64,000 nucleotides of DNA from Paenibacillus pectinilyticus (GTDB lineage: Bacteria > Bacillota > Bacilli > Paenibacillales > NBRC-103111), in the NCBI RefSeq assembly GCF_001700435.1, contig NZ_LYPC01000028.1:444288-508287 (forward strand), read 5' to 3'. The notes under the pieces are model-generated. The model was not told where the DNA came from and made no database searches. It saw only the letters and a program-made list of their open reading frames with translations. Positions 17,931 through 26,700 of the stretch are shown in pieces (the first letter of the stretch is position 1; each line of letters begins with the position of its first letter). The position numbers were made by a program, and so were the translations under genes.

Positions 17931-19589
17931 ATGAACAGAAATAAAAAGACGATTCAATTGTCTGTAATCTCGGTAGCCGCACTCTCAGTTCTATTAGCAG
18001 GTTGTAGCAGCGATACAACCAAAACAACACCAGCAGCTTCCGGGACACCAGCAGCTGCAACGGCTACAGCATCGGTACCCGAAGTAAAGTATCCAACATC
18101 CTTCACTTACTGGGTACCTATGAATGCAAATGCAGGCGCTGTCATGAAGAATTATAACGAAATGGCTGCGTATAAAGAGATCGAGAAAAAGACGGGTACC
18201 AAGGTTGATTTCCAACATCCACCTACAGGGCAAGAAAAAGATCAATTCAACATCATGCTAGCTTCGAACAGCTTACCTGATGTTGTTGAATACAACTTCG
18301 CTTCTGGCTTAGAGCAATCTGCTTCCCAAAGCCCAGATTCCCTCATTAAAGGGAAACAAATTCTTCGTTTGAATGAGCTTATCGAGAAAAATGCTCCGAA
18401 TTTAACGAAAGTACTGAAAGATCATCCTGACTTCCGTAAATTGATAACAACGGATGAAGGCAATATTTATGTCATGCCTTTCCTGCTTGGCGATGAGCAA
18501 TTAAGCGTCGTTAACGGGCCTGTTTTCCGTCAGGATTGGCTGGATAAGCTCGGTCTTAAAGTACCAACTACCGTCCCTGAGTGGGAGACTGTGCTGACTG
18601 CGTTCCGCGATAAAGATCCGAACGGCAACGGTAAGAAAGATGAAATTCCTTTCTTCATGAACTTAACCGGCGATTTCGATCAAAATAACCTGCTTGTTGG
18701 GGCTTGGGGAATTTCAACCGATTATTATAATGATAAAGGCAAAGTTAAATACGGCCCGATTCAACCTGAATACAAAGAATTTGTCGCTACACTCGCTCGT
18801 TGGTACAAAGATGGCTTAATCGATAAAGATTATGCGAGCATCAAAGACTCCAAGTTGAAAGATGCCAAAATTACCGGTAACCAAGTTGGTGCCTTCTCCG
18901 GTTATGCAGGCTCTGGGCTTGGGCGTTACTTAACGCTGATGCAACCAACGCAGCCTAGCTTCTCCCTTGTTGGTGCCCCATATCCAAAACTGAAAGAAGG
19001 CGCACCTGCTTCACTAGGACAATACACCATGCCTTTCACAGGCTATGGAGCTGCCGTTTCTGCTAAAGCCAAAAATCCAGAAGAAATTATCAAATGGCTT
19101 GACTACAAATACGGTCAAGAAGGTTCCATGCTGATGAATTTCGGTATTGAAGGCACAAGCTACAAAATGGAAAATGGTTACCCGAAATATACCGATCTCA
19201 TTTTGAATAATCCAGATAAATTACCAATTGCGCAAGCAATGGCGAAATATTTCCAAGCTAGCTGGAACGGACCGTTCGTTCAAGATAAACGCTATATCGA
19301 GCAATACTATACTATTCCTGCACAACGTGATGCACAAAAAACATGGACGAATGCCGACCACACGAAACAAATGCCAGGCATCAGCTTAACAGCAGAAGAA
19401 AGCTCCAAAACCGCTTCCATCATGAATGATGTAAAAACATACCGCGATGAAATGTTCAATAAATTCGTTATGGGCGCTGAGCCGATTGAGAACTTCGATA
19501 AATATGTGCAAACGATGAAAAGCATGGGCGTTGAAGATGCCATTAAAGTGCGGCAAGCTGCTTTAGATCGCTTCAATTCACGCAAATAA
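17931..19589 (+). CDS. ABC transporter solute-binding lipoprotein (LplA type)
   Basis: 552 residues from ATG 17931, where GGAGG is correctly spaced. The longer frame from 17874 lacks a site. The lipoprotein signal is LLAGC (Cys25), followed by a Thr/Ala/Pro-rich linker. The mature domain has the pattern of family 1 oligosaccharide-binding proteins (FTYWVPMNANAGAVMKNYNE, MLASNSLPDVVEYNF, DPNGNGKKDEIPFF). The DPNGNGKKDEIP loop resembles the calcium-binding loop seen in LplA-like binding proteins. It is the first gene of an importer unit with the two permeases downstream. No ATPase gene is present here, so a shared MsmX-type ATPase is probable. The sugar is unknown. Confidence 0.93.
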   Translation: MNRNKKTIQLSVISVAALSVLLAGCSSDTTKTTPAASGTPAAATATASVPEVKYPTSFTYWVPMNANAGAVMKNYNEMAAYKEIEKKTGTKVDFQHPPTGQEKDQFNIMLASNSLPDVVEYNFASGLEQSASQSPDSLIKGKQILRLNELIEKNAPNLTKVLKDHPDFRKLITTDEGNIYVMPFLLGDEQLSVVNGPVFRQDWLDKLGLKVPTTVPEWETVLTAFRDKDPNGNGKKDEIPFFMNLTGDFDQNNLLVGAWGISTDYYNDKGKVKYGPIQPEYKEFVATLARWYKDGLIDKDYASIKDSKLKDAKITGNQVGAFSGYAGSGLGRYLTLMQPTQPSFSLVGAPYPKLKEGAPASLGQYTMPFTGYGAAVSAKAKNPEEIIKWLDYKYGQEGSMLMNFGIEGTSYKMENGYPKYTDLILNNPDKLPIAQAMAKYFQASWNGPFVQDKRYIEQYYTIPAQRDAQKTWTNADHTKQMPGISLTAEESSKTASIMNDVKTYRDEMFNKFVMGAEPIENFDKYVQTMKSMGVEDAIKVRQAALDRFNSRK

Positions 19590-19599
19590 TCCAAGAGTT

Positions 19600-19652
19600 A
19601 GACGCTGAGAGCACACGGTGCGGAGTAGGTCCTCCCCGCCGTGTGGCGTCTT
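19600..19652 (+). promoter_or_regulatory. Hairpin between binding-protein and permease genes
   Basis: Nested arms AGACGC/GCGTCT and CACACGG/CCGTGTG plus an inner G+C stem fold the gap. Only TTCTTG follows, not a full U-run. Such hairpins after binding-protein genes usually stabilise the upstream message or partly terminate, giving more binding protein than permease. Confidence 0.7.
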
Positions 19653-19696
19653 CTTGCACCCATTTTTACCGACTCCATACCTGAAGGAGGGGCCTA

Positions 19697-20668
19697 ATGA
19701 TGCCCGCAGCAGTCAATGAACAGACCGGCTCCGCGAAACCAGTAGTCGACAAGACCCGTTTCAGCTATAGGTTCATCCGCGATGCCAAAATCAATAAATA
19801 TGTCTATCTCATGCTTTTACCCGTCGTCGTGTATTATATCTTGTTCTATTACGTTCCCATGTACGGACTACAAATCGCATTCAAAGACTATTCGCCAGGA
19901 ATCGGGATTTTGCATAGTCCCTGGATTGGCTTCAAGCACTTCCATGATTTCTTTGCCAGCTATTATTTCTGGCGGATCTTACGTAATACGTTATTGCTGA
20001 GCACGTATGATTTGCTATTTACCTTTCCCGCTTCGATCATCCTAGCGCTTCTGCTCAATGAACTGCGAAGCAAGTTCTTAAAGCGCGCCGTGCAAACGAT
20101 CACGTACATGCCCCATTTTATATCCATCGTTGTCATCTCGGGTATGTTGATGGATTTCCTGGCACGTGATGGGCTCATCAACAATATAATTAGCTCCTGG
20201 TTCGGCGTTACACCGATTGGATTCCTACAGGAATACAGCTGGTTTCGATCCATCTATGTGTCATCAAATATTTGGCAGAATGTTGGCTGGGGCTCCATTA
20301 TTTATTTATCAGCAATGTCAGCTATAGACCCTTCGTTGTATGAAGCTGCTAAGGTTGATGGCGCTAACCGCTGGCAGCAAACATTCACCATTACCCTACC
20401 GGGTATCATGTCTACGATCGTTATTCTTCTCATTCTGCAAATCGGAAATTTCATGACCGTCGGAGCGGATAAAATCCTCTTACTCTATAATCCGACAACC
20501 TATCCAACTGCCGATGTTATTGGTACTTTCGTCTATCGTAAAGGGATTCTTGAATCCAACTTCAGCTACAGCTCCGCTGTTGGACTCTTCAACTCCCTCA
20601 TTAACTTCACGCTGCTCGTCCTGGCCAATACATTTAGCCGACGCACCAGTGATAATAAGCTTTGGTAA
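19697..20668 (+). CDS. ABC transporter permease (LplB type)
   Basis: 323 residues with a hydrophilic N-terminus and six membrane segments. The ATPase-contact EAA loop is visible as YEAAKVDGANRWQQTFTITLPG. The start MYLMLLPVVVYYILFYYVPMYG-like segment and the phrase GLQIAFKDYSPGIGI are typical of the first permease in LplABC-type polysaccharide or oligosaccharide importers. A GGAGG site precedes the tandem ATG codons at 19697 and 19700. It is followed 18 bases later by the second permease and is part of the same operon as the binding lipoprotein. Confidence 0.95.
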   Translation: MMPAAVNEQTGSAKPVVDKTRFSYRFIRDAKINKYVYLMLLPVVVYYILFYYVPMYGLQIAFKDYSPGIGILHSPWIGFKHFHDFFASYYFWRILRNTLLLSTYDLLFTFPASIILALLLNELRSKFLKRAVQTITYMPHFISIVVISGMLMDFLARDGLINNIISSWFGVTPIGFLQEYSWFRSIYVSSNIWQNVGWGSIIYLSAMSAIDPSLYEAAKVDGANRWQQTFTITLPGIMSTIVILLILQIGNFMTVGADKILLLYNPTTYPTADVIGTFVYRKGILESNFSYSSAVGLFNSLINFTLLVLANTFSRRTSDNKLW

Positions 20669-20686
20669 AAGGAGGCTGCAACCATC

Positions 20687-21562
20687 ATGAGTAGAAGCTG
20701 GGGAGAACGCATTTTCGATGTCTCGAATTCCTTGTTTTTGATTCTATTATCTCTTGTTACGATATATCCGTTTCTGTACGTGCTCATCGCCTCCTTAAGC
20801 GACCCGGTGTGGATCGTGCAAGTACGCGGCTTGCTTTGGTACCCCAAAGGTTTGAACGTTGAAGCTTACGCCTTAGTGTTTAAGAACCCTGCCATTATGA
20901 CTGGCTATTTAAACACGATCGTTAACGTCGTACTCGGCACTACGATCAATATCCTTATGACCTCTTTCGGTGCTTATGCACTCTCTCGTCAAGACGTCAT
21001 GTGGAAGAATCCCGTTATGTTTATGATTGTGTTCACGATGTTTTTCAGCGGCGGCTTGATTCCAACCTACCTGCTCATCAATGACTTAGGCATGGTAGAT
21101 ACCCGTTGGGCACTGTTAATTCCCACAGCTATGAGCGCCTACAATTTGATTATTATGCGTACCGCCTTTCAAGGGGTTCCAATCAGTTTAGAGGAATCCG
21201 CCAAACTCGATGGCGCCAATGATTTCACGATTCTGTTCCGCGTCATTTTACCACTTTCGATGCCTGTCGTTGCCGTCATGGTTCTCTTCTATGGTGTTGC
21301 ACACTGGAATACCTGGTTCAGTGCACTGATCTATTTAAGATCACGCGACCTTTACCCGTTACAGCTCATTTTGCGAGAAATTTTGATCACGAATAGTACC
21401 GAATCGATGATGACCGGTGTCGGCGGGAACGATAAGATGCCAATCGGAGAAACGATCAAATACGCGACAATCATCGTGGCCACTGCGCCTATTGTATTCC
21501 TTTACCCTTTCCTGCAAAAGTATTTCGTGAAAGGCGTTATGATCGGTGCGATCAAAGGTTGA
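20687..21562 (+). CDS. ABC transporter permease (LplC type)
   Basis: 291 residues with six membrane segments, including FFSGGLIPTYLLINDLGMVDTRWALLIP and the EAA loop EESAKLDGANDFTILFRVILPLSMP. This pattern is diagnostic of the second CUT1 permease of LplC type. The conserved C-terminal phrase YPFLQKYFVKGVMIGAIKG is present and complete. A ribosome site GGAGG lies before the ATG. It is the last gene of the importer, with a terminator following. Confidence 0.95.
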   Translation: MSRSWGERIFDVSNSLFLILLSLVTIYPFLYVLIASLSDPVWIVQVRGLLWYPKGLNVEAYALVFKNPAIMTGYLNTIVNVVLGTTINILMTSFGAYALSRQDVMWKNPVMFMIVFTMFFSGGLIPTYLLINDLGMVDTRWALLIPTAMSAYNLIIMRTAFQGVPISLEESAKLDGANDFTILFRVILPLSMPVVAVMVLFYGVAHWNTWFSALIYLRSRDLYPLQLILREILITNSTESMMTGVGGNDKMPIGETIKYATIIVATAPIVFLYPFLQKYFVKGVMIGAIKG

Positions 21563-21587
21563 TTGGTAACGAAGCACATATACCGAG

Positions 21588-21634
21588 GCTATCCCATCAT
21601 TCTATGCGTAGGATGAGAGGGATGGCTTTTTTTG
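21588..21634 (+). terminator. Terminator after the LplC-type permease
   Basis: The arms GCTATCCCATCATTC and GGATGAGAGGGATGGC enclose a short loop and are followed by a run of seven T. The stem has small mismatches. Confidence 0.75.
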
Positions 21635-21716
21635 CGTTGACACCAAGAAAGGTTCGAAATTACACTTGAGGAATAATTTAGGCGATATTAGTGAAGGTGA
21701 GGGGAAGGGATATCAT

Positions 21717-23147
21717 TTGAAGAAAATCATCGTTTTACTTCTGTTGCTGACGTTATGCCTCTCCCAGTATATGAGGACCTTAGCCGCTGATGAGGATCCC
21801 TTCTTGCGCTCGGATTATAGTAAGCTGCGGCCTGTGAAGATTGCGCGAGTCATTCCAAGTAAAGAAGTCGCGCAGCTTCAAGAGATTGTGCAGGATGCGC
21901 GCGCGAAAGGGCTCAAGATTGCGATTGCCGGCAGTCGGCATAGCCAAGGTGGACATACCTACTACAAGGACAGTATTGTACTGGATATGACACCCTTTAA
22001 CAAGGTTCTCGCTTTTGACGAGAAGAGGAAGACGATTACGGTTCAGTCAGGAGCAACATGGGCGGATGTGCAGAGGGTTATTAACCCTTACGGGCTTGCT
22101 GTGAAGACCATGCAGTCACAAAACATTTTTACCATCGGAGGCTCCATCTCTGTCAATGCACACGGCCGCGACATTCGTAATGGTTCTCTCATTAGTACGG
22201 TTGAGTCCTTCCGACTATTGGGGGCAGATGGCACTATACGACATGTATCCCGCTCCGAAAATGCTGAGTTGTTCCCGCTGGTGCTGGGCGGTTATGGGTT
22301 GTTCGGTGTCATTTTGGATGTGACATTATCGCTAACAGATGACGAAGTGTACGAGATGTCGAGTGAATCAATGACGACTGCCGCATATACCGATTACTTC
22401 CTTAACCACATTAAGAAGAATCCCGACATCCACATGCATCTTGCTCGTATTTCTGTCGCGCCGGATTCCTTCTTAACGGAAATGTACGCTACGAATTACA
22501 CGACACGACCGGATCTGCTAGTGGCCGATTACAACAAATTAAAACTGAAGGATAGCTATGTGCTTCCTTTAAAATTTCTATTTGGACTCAATCGTTCATT
22601 TGATTGGGCAAAGAATACGTTTTGGAACTTACAACGGCATTTCCTTATTGGCCGCAGCACCATTCTGACTCGCAACAATGCGATGCGCTCTGAATCTGAC
22701 TTTATGGACTACAGTTCAGATACCAAAAATGATCTTCTGCAAGAGTATTTCGTCCCCGTGGCTCATTTCGAGGACTTTGTTAACAGCATGAAAGCTATCC
22801 TGCAAGAAGAACATTTAAACCTATTAAATATTACGGTTCGATATGTGAATCAGGATGAGGAAGCGACGCTCTCCTATGCAAAAAGTGATATGTTCGCCCT
22901 CGTTTGTCTGTTCAATACACCGCTTAATGAAGCCGCACAAGCTCGTATGACACAAGGCATCCGGCGAATCGTCGATCAGTTGAGGATAGTTAATGGTTCT
23001 TATTATTTACCCTATGCCCCTTTTCCCTCCATCGATCAGTTCCAATCGTTATATCCAAAGGCAGAAGCTTTTTTCCAAGCCAAAGATCGGTGGGATCCCC
23101 AGCATCTTTTTATGAACAACTTCTATGACGATTATAGGGGGCACTAG
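21717..23147 (+). CDS. Secreted FAD-binding oxidoreductase (VAO/PCMH family)
   Basis: 476 residues from a TTG at 21717, chosen because GGGGAAGGGA lies just upstream and the N-terminus KKIIVLLLLLTLCLSQYM is a signal peptide. A longer reading from 21666 would bury that signal. The FAD domain shows IAGSRHSQGGHTYY, VLDMTPFN, TVQSGATWADVQRVI and GGSISVNAHGRD. The His in SRHSQGG is placed where aldonolactone-oxidase relatives attach FAD. The C-terminus RWDPQHLFMNNF is typical of the same family. The substrate is probably a sugar or sugar-derived lactone, by context only. The next gene begins two bases after the stop. Confidence 0.87.
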   Translation: MKKIIVLLLLLTLCLSQYMRTLAADEDPFLRSDYSKLRPVKIARVIPSKEVAQLQEIVQDARAKGLKIAIAGSRHSQGGHTYYKDSIVLDMTPFNKVLAFDEKRKTITVQSGATWADVQRVINPYGLAVKTMQSQNIFTIGGSISVNAHGRDIRNGSLISTVESFRLLGADGTIRHVSRSENAELFPLVLGGYGLFGVILDVTLSLTDDEVYEMSSESMTTAAYTDYFLNHIKKNPDIHMHLARISVAPDSFLTEMYATNYTTRPDLLVADYNKLKLKDSYVLPLKFLFGLNRSFDWAKNTFWNLQRHFLIGRSTILTRNNAMRSESDFMDYSSDTKNDLLQEYFVPVAHFEDFVNSMKAILQEEHLNLLNITVRYVNQDEEATLSYAKSDMFALVCLFNTPLNEAAQARMTQGIRRIVDQLRIVNGSYYLPYAPFPSIDQFQSLYPKAEAFFQAKDRWDPQHLFMNNFYDDYRGH

Positions 23148-23148
23148 A

Positions 23149-23685
23149 ATGAACGTGCGATTGCTTATACGATCTCAAAGCTTAGCTACCTTAGCAGCAG
23201 GCATGATCTATCCGTATTACTTATTATTTTTAAAAAATCTGGGCAGTACCTATTCGGCCTACGGTCTAGCTTTCGCTATCTTCACGATAAGCTCTGCCGC
23301 CTCATCCTTTTGGCTGAATAAGCTCGTAGACCGCTCCTCCGTGAACCTGATGGCAGGTGGCTCACTGGGTATGATGGCAGCGATGCTCGTCTTCCCATGG
23401 ATTCCTTCCTACGGCTACGTCCTGCTTATTCAAGCATTCATGGGCATCTGTAACGCCATGCAAAAAATGAGCGAGCGCGGATTGCTCGCAGATGGGACTG
23501 AGCACGGAAGCCGTGGTGAGACACTGGGTAATTACCATTTCTGGACGTCTGTTTCGTCCGGATTCGCTGTGCTCATCGGCGGCTATATCATTGATTGGTT
23601 GACGATTGATGTACTCTTTTACGTGAGTGCGGCGATTTATGGTGGGAGTGCTTGGGTGACGCTTAGAATGCGAGAAACATCGTAA
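23149..23685 (+). CDS. Half-length MFS-type membrane protein
   Basis: 178 residues from ATG 23149 (GGGGG upstream), with about six membrane segments resembling one half of a major facilitator protein. The segment FWLNKLVDRSSVNLMAGGSLG corresponds to the loop 2-3 signature region (DR...), and GERGLLADGTEHGSRGETLGNYHFWTSVSSGFAVLIGG-like sequence to helices 4-5. The second half is absent: a stop codon is followed by non-coding DNA and a terminator. It is either a natural half-transporter working as a dimer or a truncation. Start and stop are tightly coupled to the FAD oxidoreductase, so the two probably act together. Confidence 0.75.
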   Translation: MNVRLLIRSQSLATLAAGMIYPYYLLFLKNLGSTYSAYGLAFAIFTISSAASSFWLNKLVDRSSVNLMAGGSLGMMAAMLVFPWIPSYGYVLLIQAFMGICNAMQKMSERGLLADGTEHGSRGETLGNYHFWTSVSSGFAVLIGGYIIDWLTIDVLFYVSAAIYGGSAWVTLRMRETS

Positions 23686-23718
23686 GGGAACAGACTCCTA
23701 TCTCGATACAAAAAGAAA

Positions 23719-23762
23719 AGAACCTTCGCTGCCACAATATCGTGGTTTTGAAGGTTCTCTGC
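23719..23762. terminator. Bidirectional terminator
   Basis: AGAACCTTC, then CCAC...GTGG, then GAAGGTTCT: two stacked stems with A-rich sequence on the left and CTTTT on the right. It lies between convergent genes and serves both. The core resembles the terminator at 36317-36349. Confidence 0.85.
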
Positions 23763-23788
23763 TTTTATTACGGTGACATCATGCTACT

Positions 23789-26700
23789 TCATGGCTGGCT
23801 TCCATACACCATGACATCGGTCATGCTCGTAACGGAACTTTGATTACTTCCAGCTACAGCAATGCGCAAATAACGAGCTGTGGTGTCGGGAATATCATAG
23901 ATTTCGTAATCTCCTCCCACCTTGCCTGAGCTCGGCCCTGTGTAGACATTCGTCCATGTTACACCATCTGTTGAGGTCAGAAGATTAAAATAGAACTGGC
24001 GCTCGTTGCCACGCACCCAGGAGATCGCAGCATAGGTTACCTGTGTCACGGAACCCAAATCGAAGTCAATGGTTTGCTCGCCGCTGACGGACCAGAAGGT
24101 ATTCGGATTGCCATCTGCCGCATTCGTACCAGGCCACCCATTATTCACCGGTCCACTGTCCGCTACATAGGTGATAGGAAGTACGGGAACATCTGTCAGT
24201 ACGCCAAAGAACGGACCACGCGTCACATCAATGAAGTACTTGCTTGGGCGCTGCACACCTTGGTTATCAGTCACTTCCACGACGAACGTGCCAGGAATAG
24301 CAGTCGCTTGCGTGATTGTAACCGTATCGTTCGGATCGGCTGCAACAGCCGTAATGACAGGCGTCGTCTGCGTTTCGTGTGGAACCTCTACAGCATACTT
24401 CATCTTCAGAGATTTAAAGCCGCTCAAGGTCACACCATTCAGCTTCAGATCAGACAAAACGGCTGTAGGTGTTGCGTCGATGCTCCATGAAGCCAGTGGT
24501 GTGACGACAGGCACATCCGTTGGCGGTGCTTCAATTTCCGATAGCGGCGTGAACCGAACGGCTATGGTCATGGTTCCTTTGGCATCAGGGAAATGAATGG
24601 TAAGCTTCTTCTGTTTAGGATTTTGCAGCTCATTAGGCGGACTCAGCGTCGTCGCAAACGGCTTCGCATCCATTTTTTCAAAAACACCTGTACTAGGGGA
24701 TAGAATTTGGGCGTACATCCGTTTTCCATTTTGCGTTAGCGTAGCTGATCTGCCATCTGCAGCAATATTAAAATCGGTTGCTTCGGTATGCATAAACCAA
24801 TATAGATTAGAAGGCGCTTTGAATTTCACTTCATCCTGAAGAAGGAAGGAACTGCGATAGTTACTTAACATCATCCCCCGCTTCGCATATACCACATCAT
24901 CCTTATAAGCCGAGGTCATATCGACAATGGCGTAACCGCCTTCTGGCTTGGAATCATAGGCTATGATGGGAGCATTCGCATCCAATGCCTGATCAGGGCC
25001 GGCATCCGGATTGATGACTAGCGTATTGGAGCCTTCCGCCCGTTTGCGATAATAATCCCAGCGATCTGGGTGTTGAGCAGGATTTAGATTGAAATAGGGT
25101 ACGGAATACGTATCCTTTCCAAGATCAACGGCCCATCTGACACCTAGGGCATCCATCACGAAAGTTCCAACATCCAAGTCAGCATGTGACGAGTTCGTGA
25201 TGTTGTAATCGGTTACGCCTCCTTTTATAGCGGCAAAGTTGCCATTAGGGTCATTCCACGAATCACGGAAGGTAGCGACATTATTCTTCGTGCGATAATT
25301 ATACAAGGCATCCAACTTAACAGGATCGTTGCTTCCGAAAAATCCTGGTCGATACCAAATCATATCAAGCGGTTCAGCGACTTTGTTCTTATTGTACGTA
25401 AATTGGCGATACCATGCCGCATCTGGTGCATTCAACAAATTTGCAAAAAGTAAAAGCTGCGGCGTATCAATAATCGTAGTTAAGGAATCGGAATAGTTAA
25501 AAGGACCATTAAAACTGTGCAAATTCGCCATATACTTCGATGTTTCAGAGATACCAGGTTGATTTAGGAAGCCGTAATCAGTTCCTAGTGTTGTGCGCAT
25601 CGCCGAAATCATATAGGCCAAATATTCGGTCGCATAATCCCAATAGCCCGTGCCTTCAGGCCAATCGCCTTGCGATGCAAATACGCCAAGTCCTGTTTGG
25701 ACCGAAGAGAGCGCTTTTTCCAAAACCGTTTGGGCTATTGGTAATTGATAATCTGTGTTGCTCGCTCCCATATCCACGGCGTTCGCATCTGCTTCGTCGC
25801 CGATCGTCAAGGCTACGGCCGTCATACCGCCATTGACAACCAAGTTCCAATTGCTTGGCGATGTCGTCCACCAGGCATTGCTGCCACCTTCTAGATACTC
25901 TTTCTTGGCATTGAGCAATACTTGCTGAATCATTCGGGTGCGCAGGTTATCCCGCTCCTGCTGTGTCATCGCATCATAGAGCCAATCATACCCAATGGCT
26001 GCGGCATTGCCCATTTCCGAGATACTCAGGAAATTCTTCACCCCGCCGTGCCAATCCGGATAGGCAGCAGGATCGGCCATCAAGTTGAGCTGTGCAATCG
26101 CAGCAGCGGAATATCGGGTGTCTTTGGTAATTTGATACAGTAGCCCTAAGTTTTGAATTCGTTTGAGGATCGCTTGAGCCAACGGAAGCACTGTGGCACC
26201 TGTTGTTCCGGGATCCGTAATCGTATAAGTAAGGAGTGGATCATCCAGCATATCATCAGCTACTGCTTTTATTTTGGTATACCACTCTTGCATAGTCGGA
26301 TCGGTTCCGATCAGCGTGCTAACCCGAGTGAAGTCATCCGCCGTCGCATACAGCCTAGGATGTGCTGCTCCTGTTGAAGGGAATCTAGCTTTGAGTGCTG
26401 TAATAATGTCCGAGCCAGGTAATCCTACATAAACAACGATGGTCGTCACATCCGTACCGCCAGGGGTATCTGCAACTTGAATTTGGAAACGATCATAGCC
26501 GACGTAGCCAGCACTTGGTGTATATGTCCAACTTCCGTTCCACTTTACATCTGCTACGCCATGTTGAGGTCCTTGACCGGTTTTCAGGGCATAGGTAATG
26601 TAATCGCCGTCTTTATCCGTTGCTTTGATGGTACCTGTCACCTTCGTATCACGTATCGTCCCATAGTTGATTTGAACCTTATCCATCACTGGAGCATCCT

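Noticed and set aside
23149..23788. Frameshifted full-length MFS gene
   Set aside because: No continuation of MFS helices was found in any frame after the stop at 23685; a terminator follows within 80 bases.
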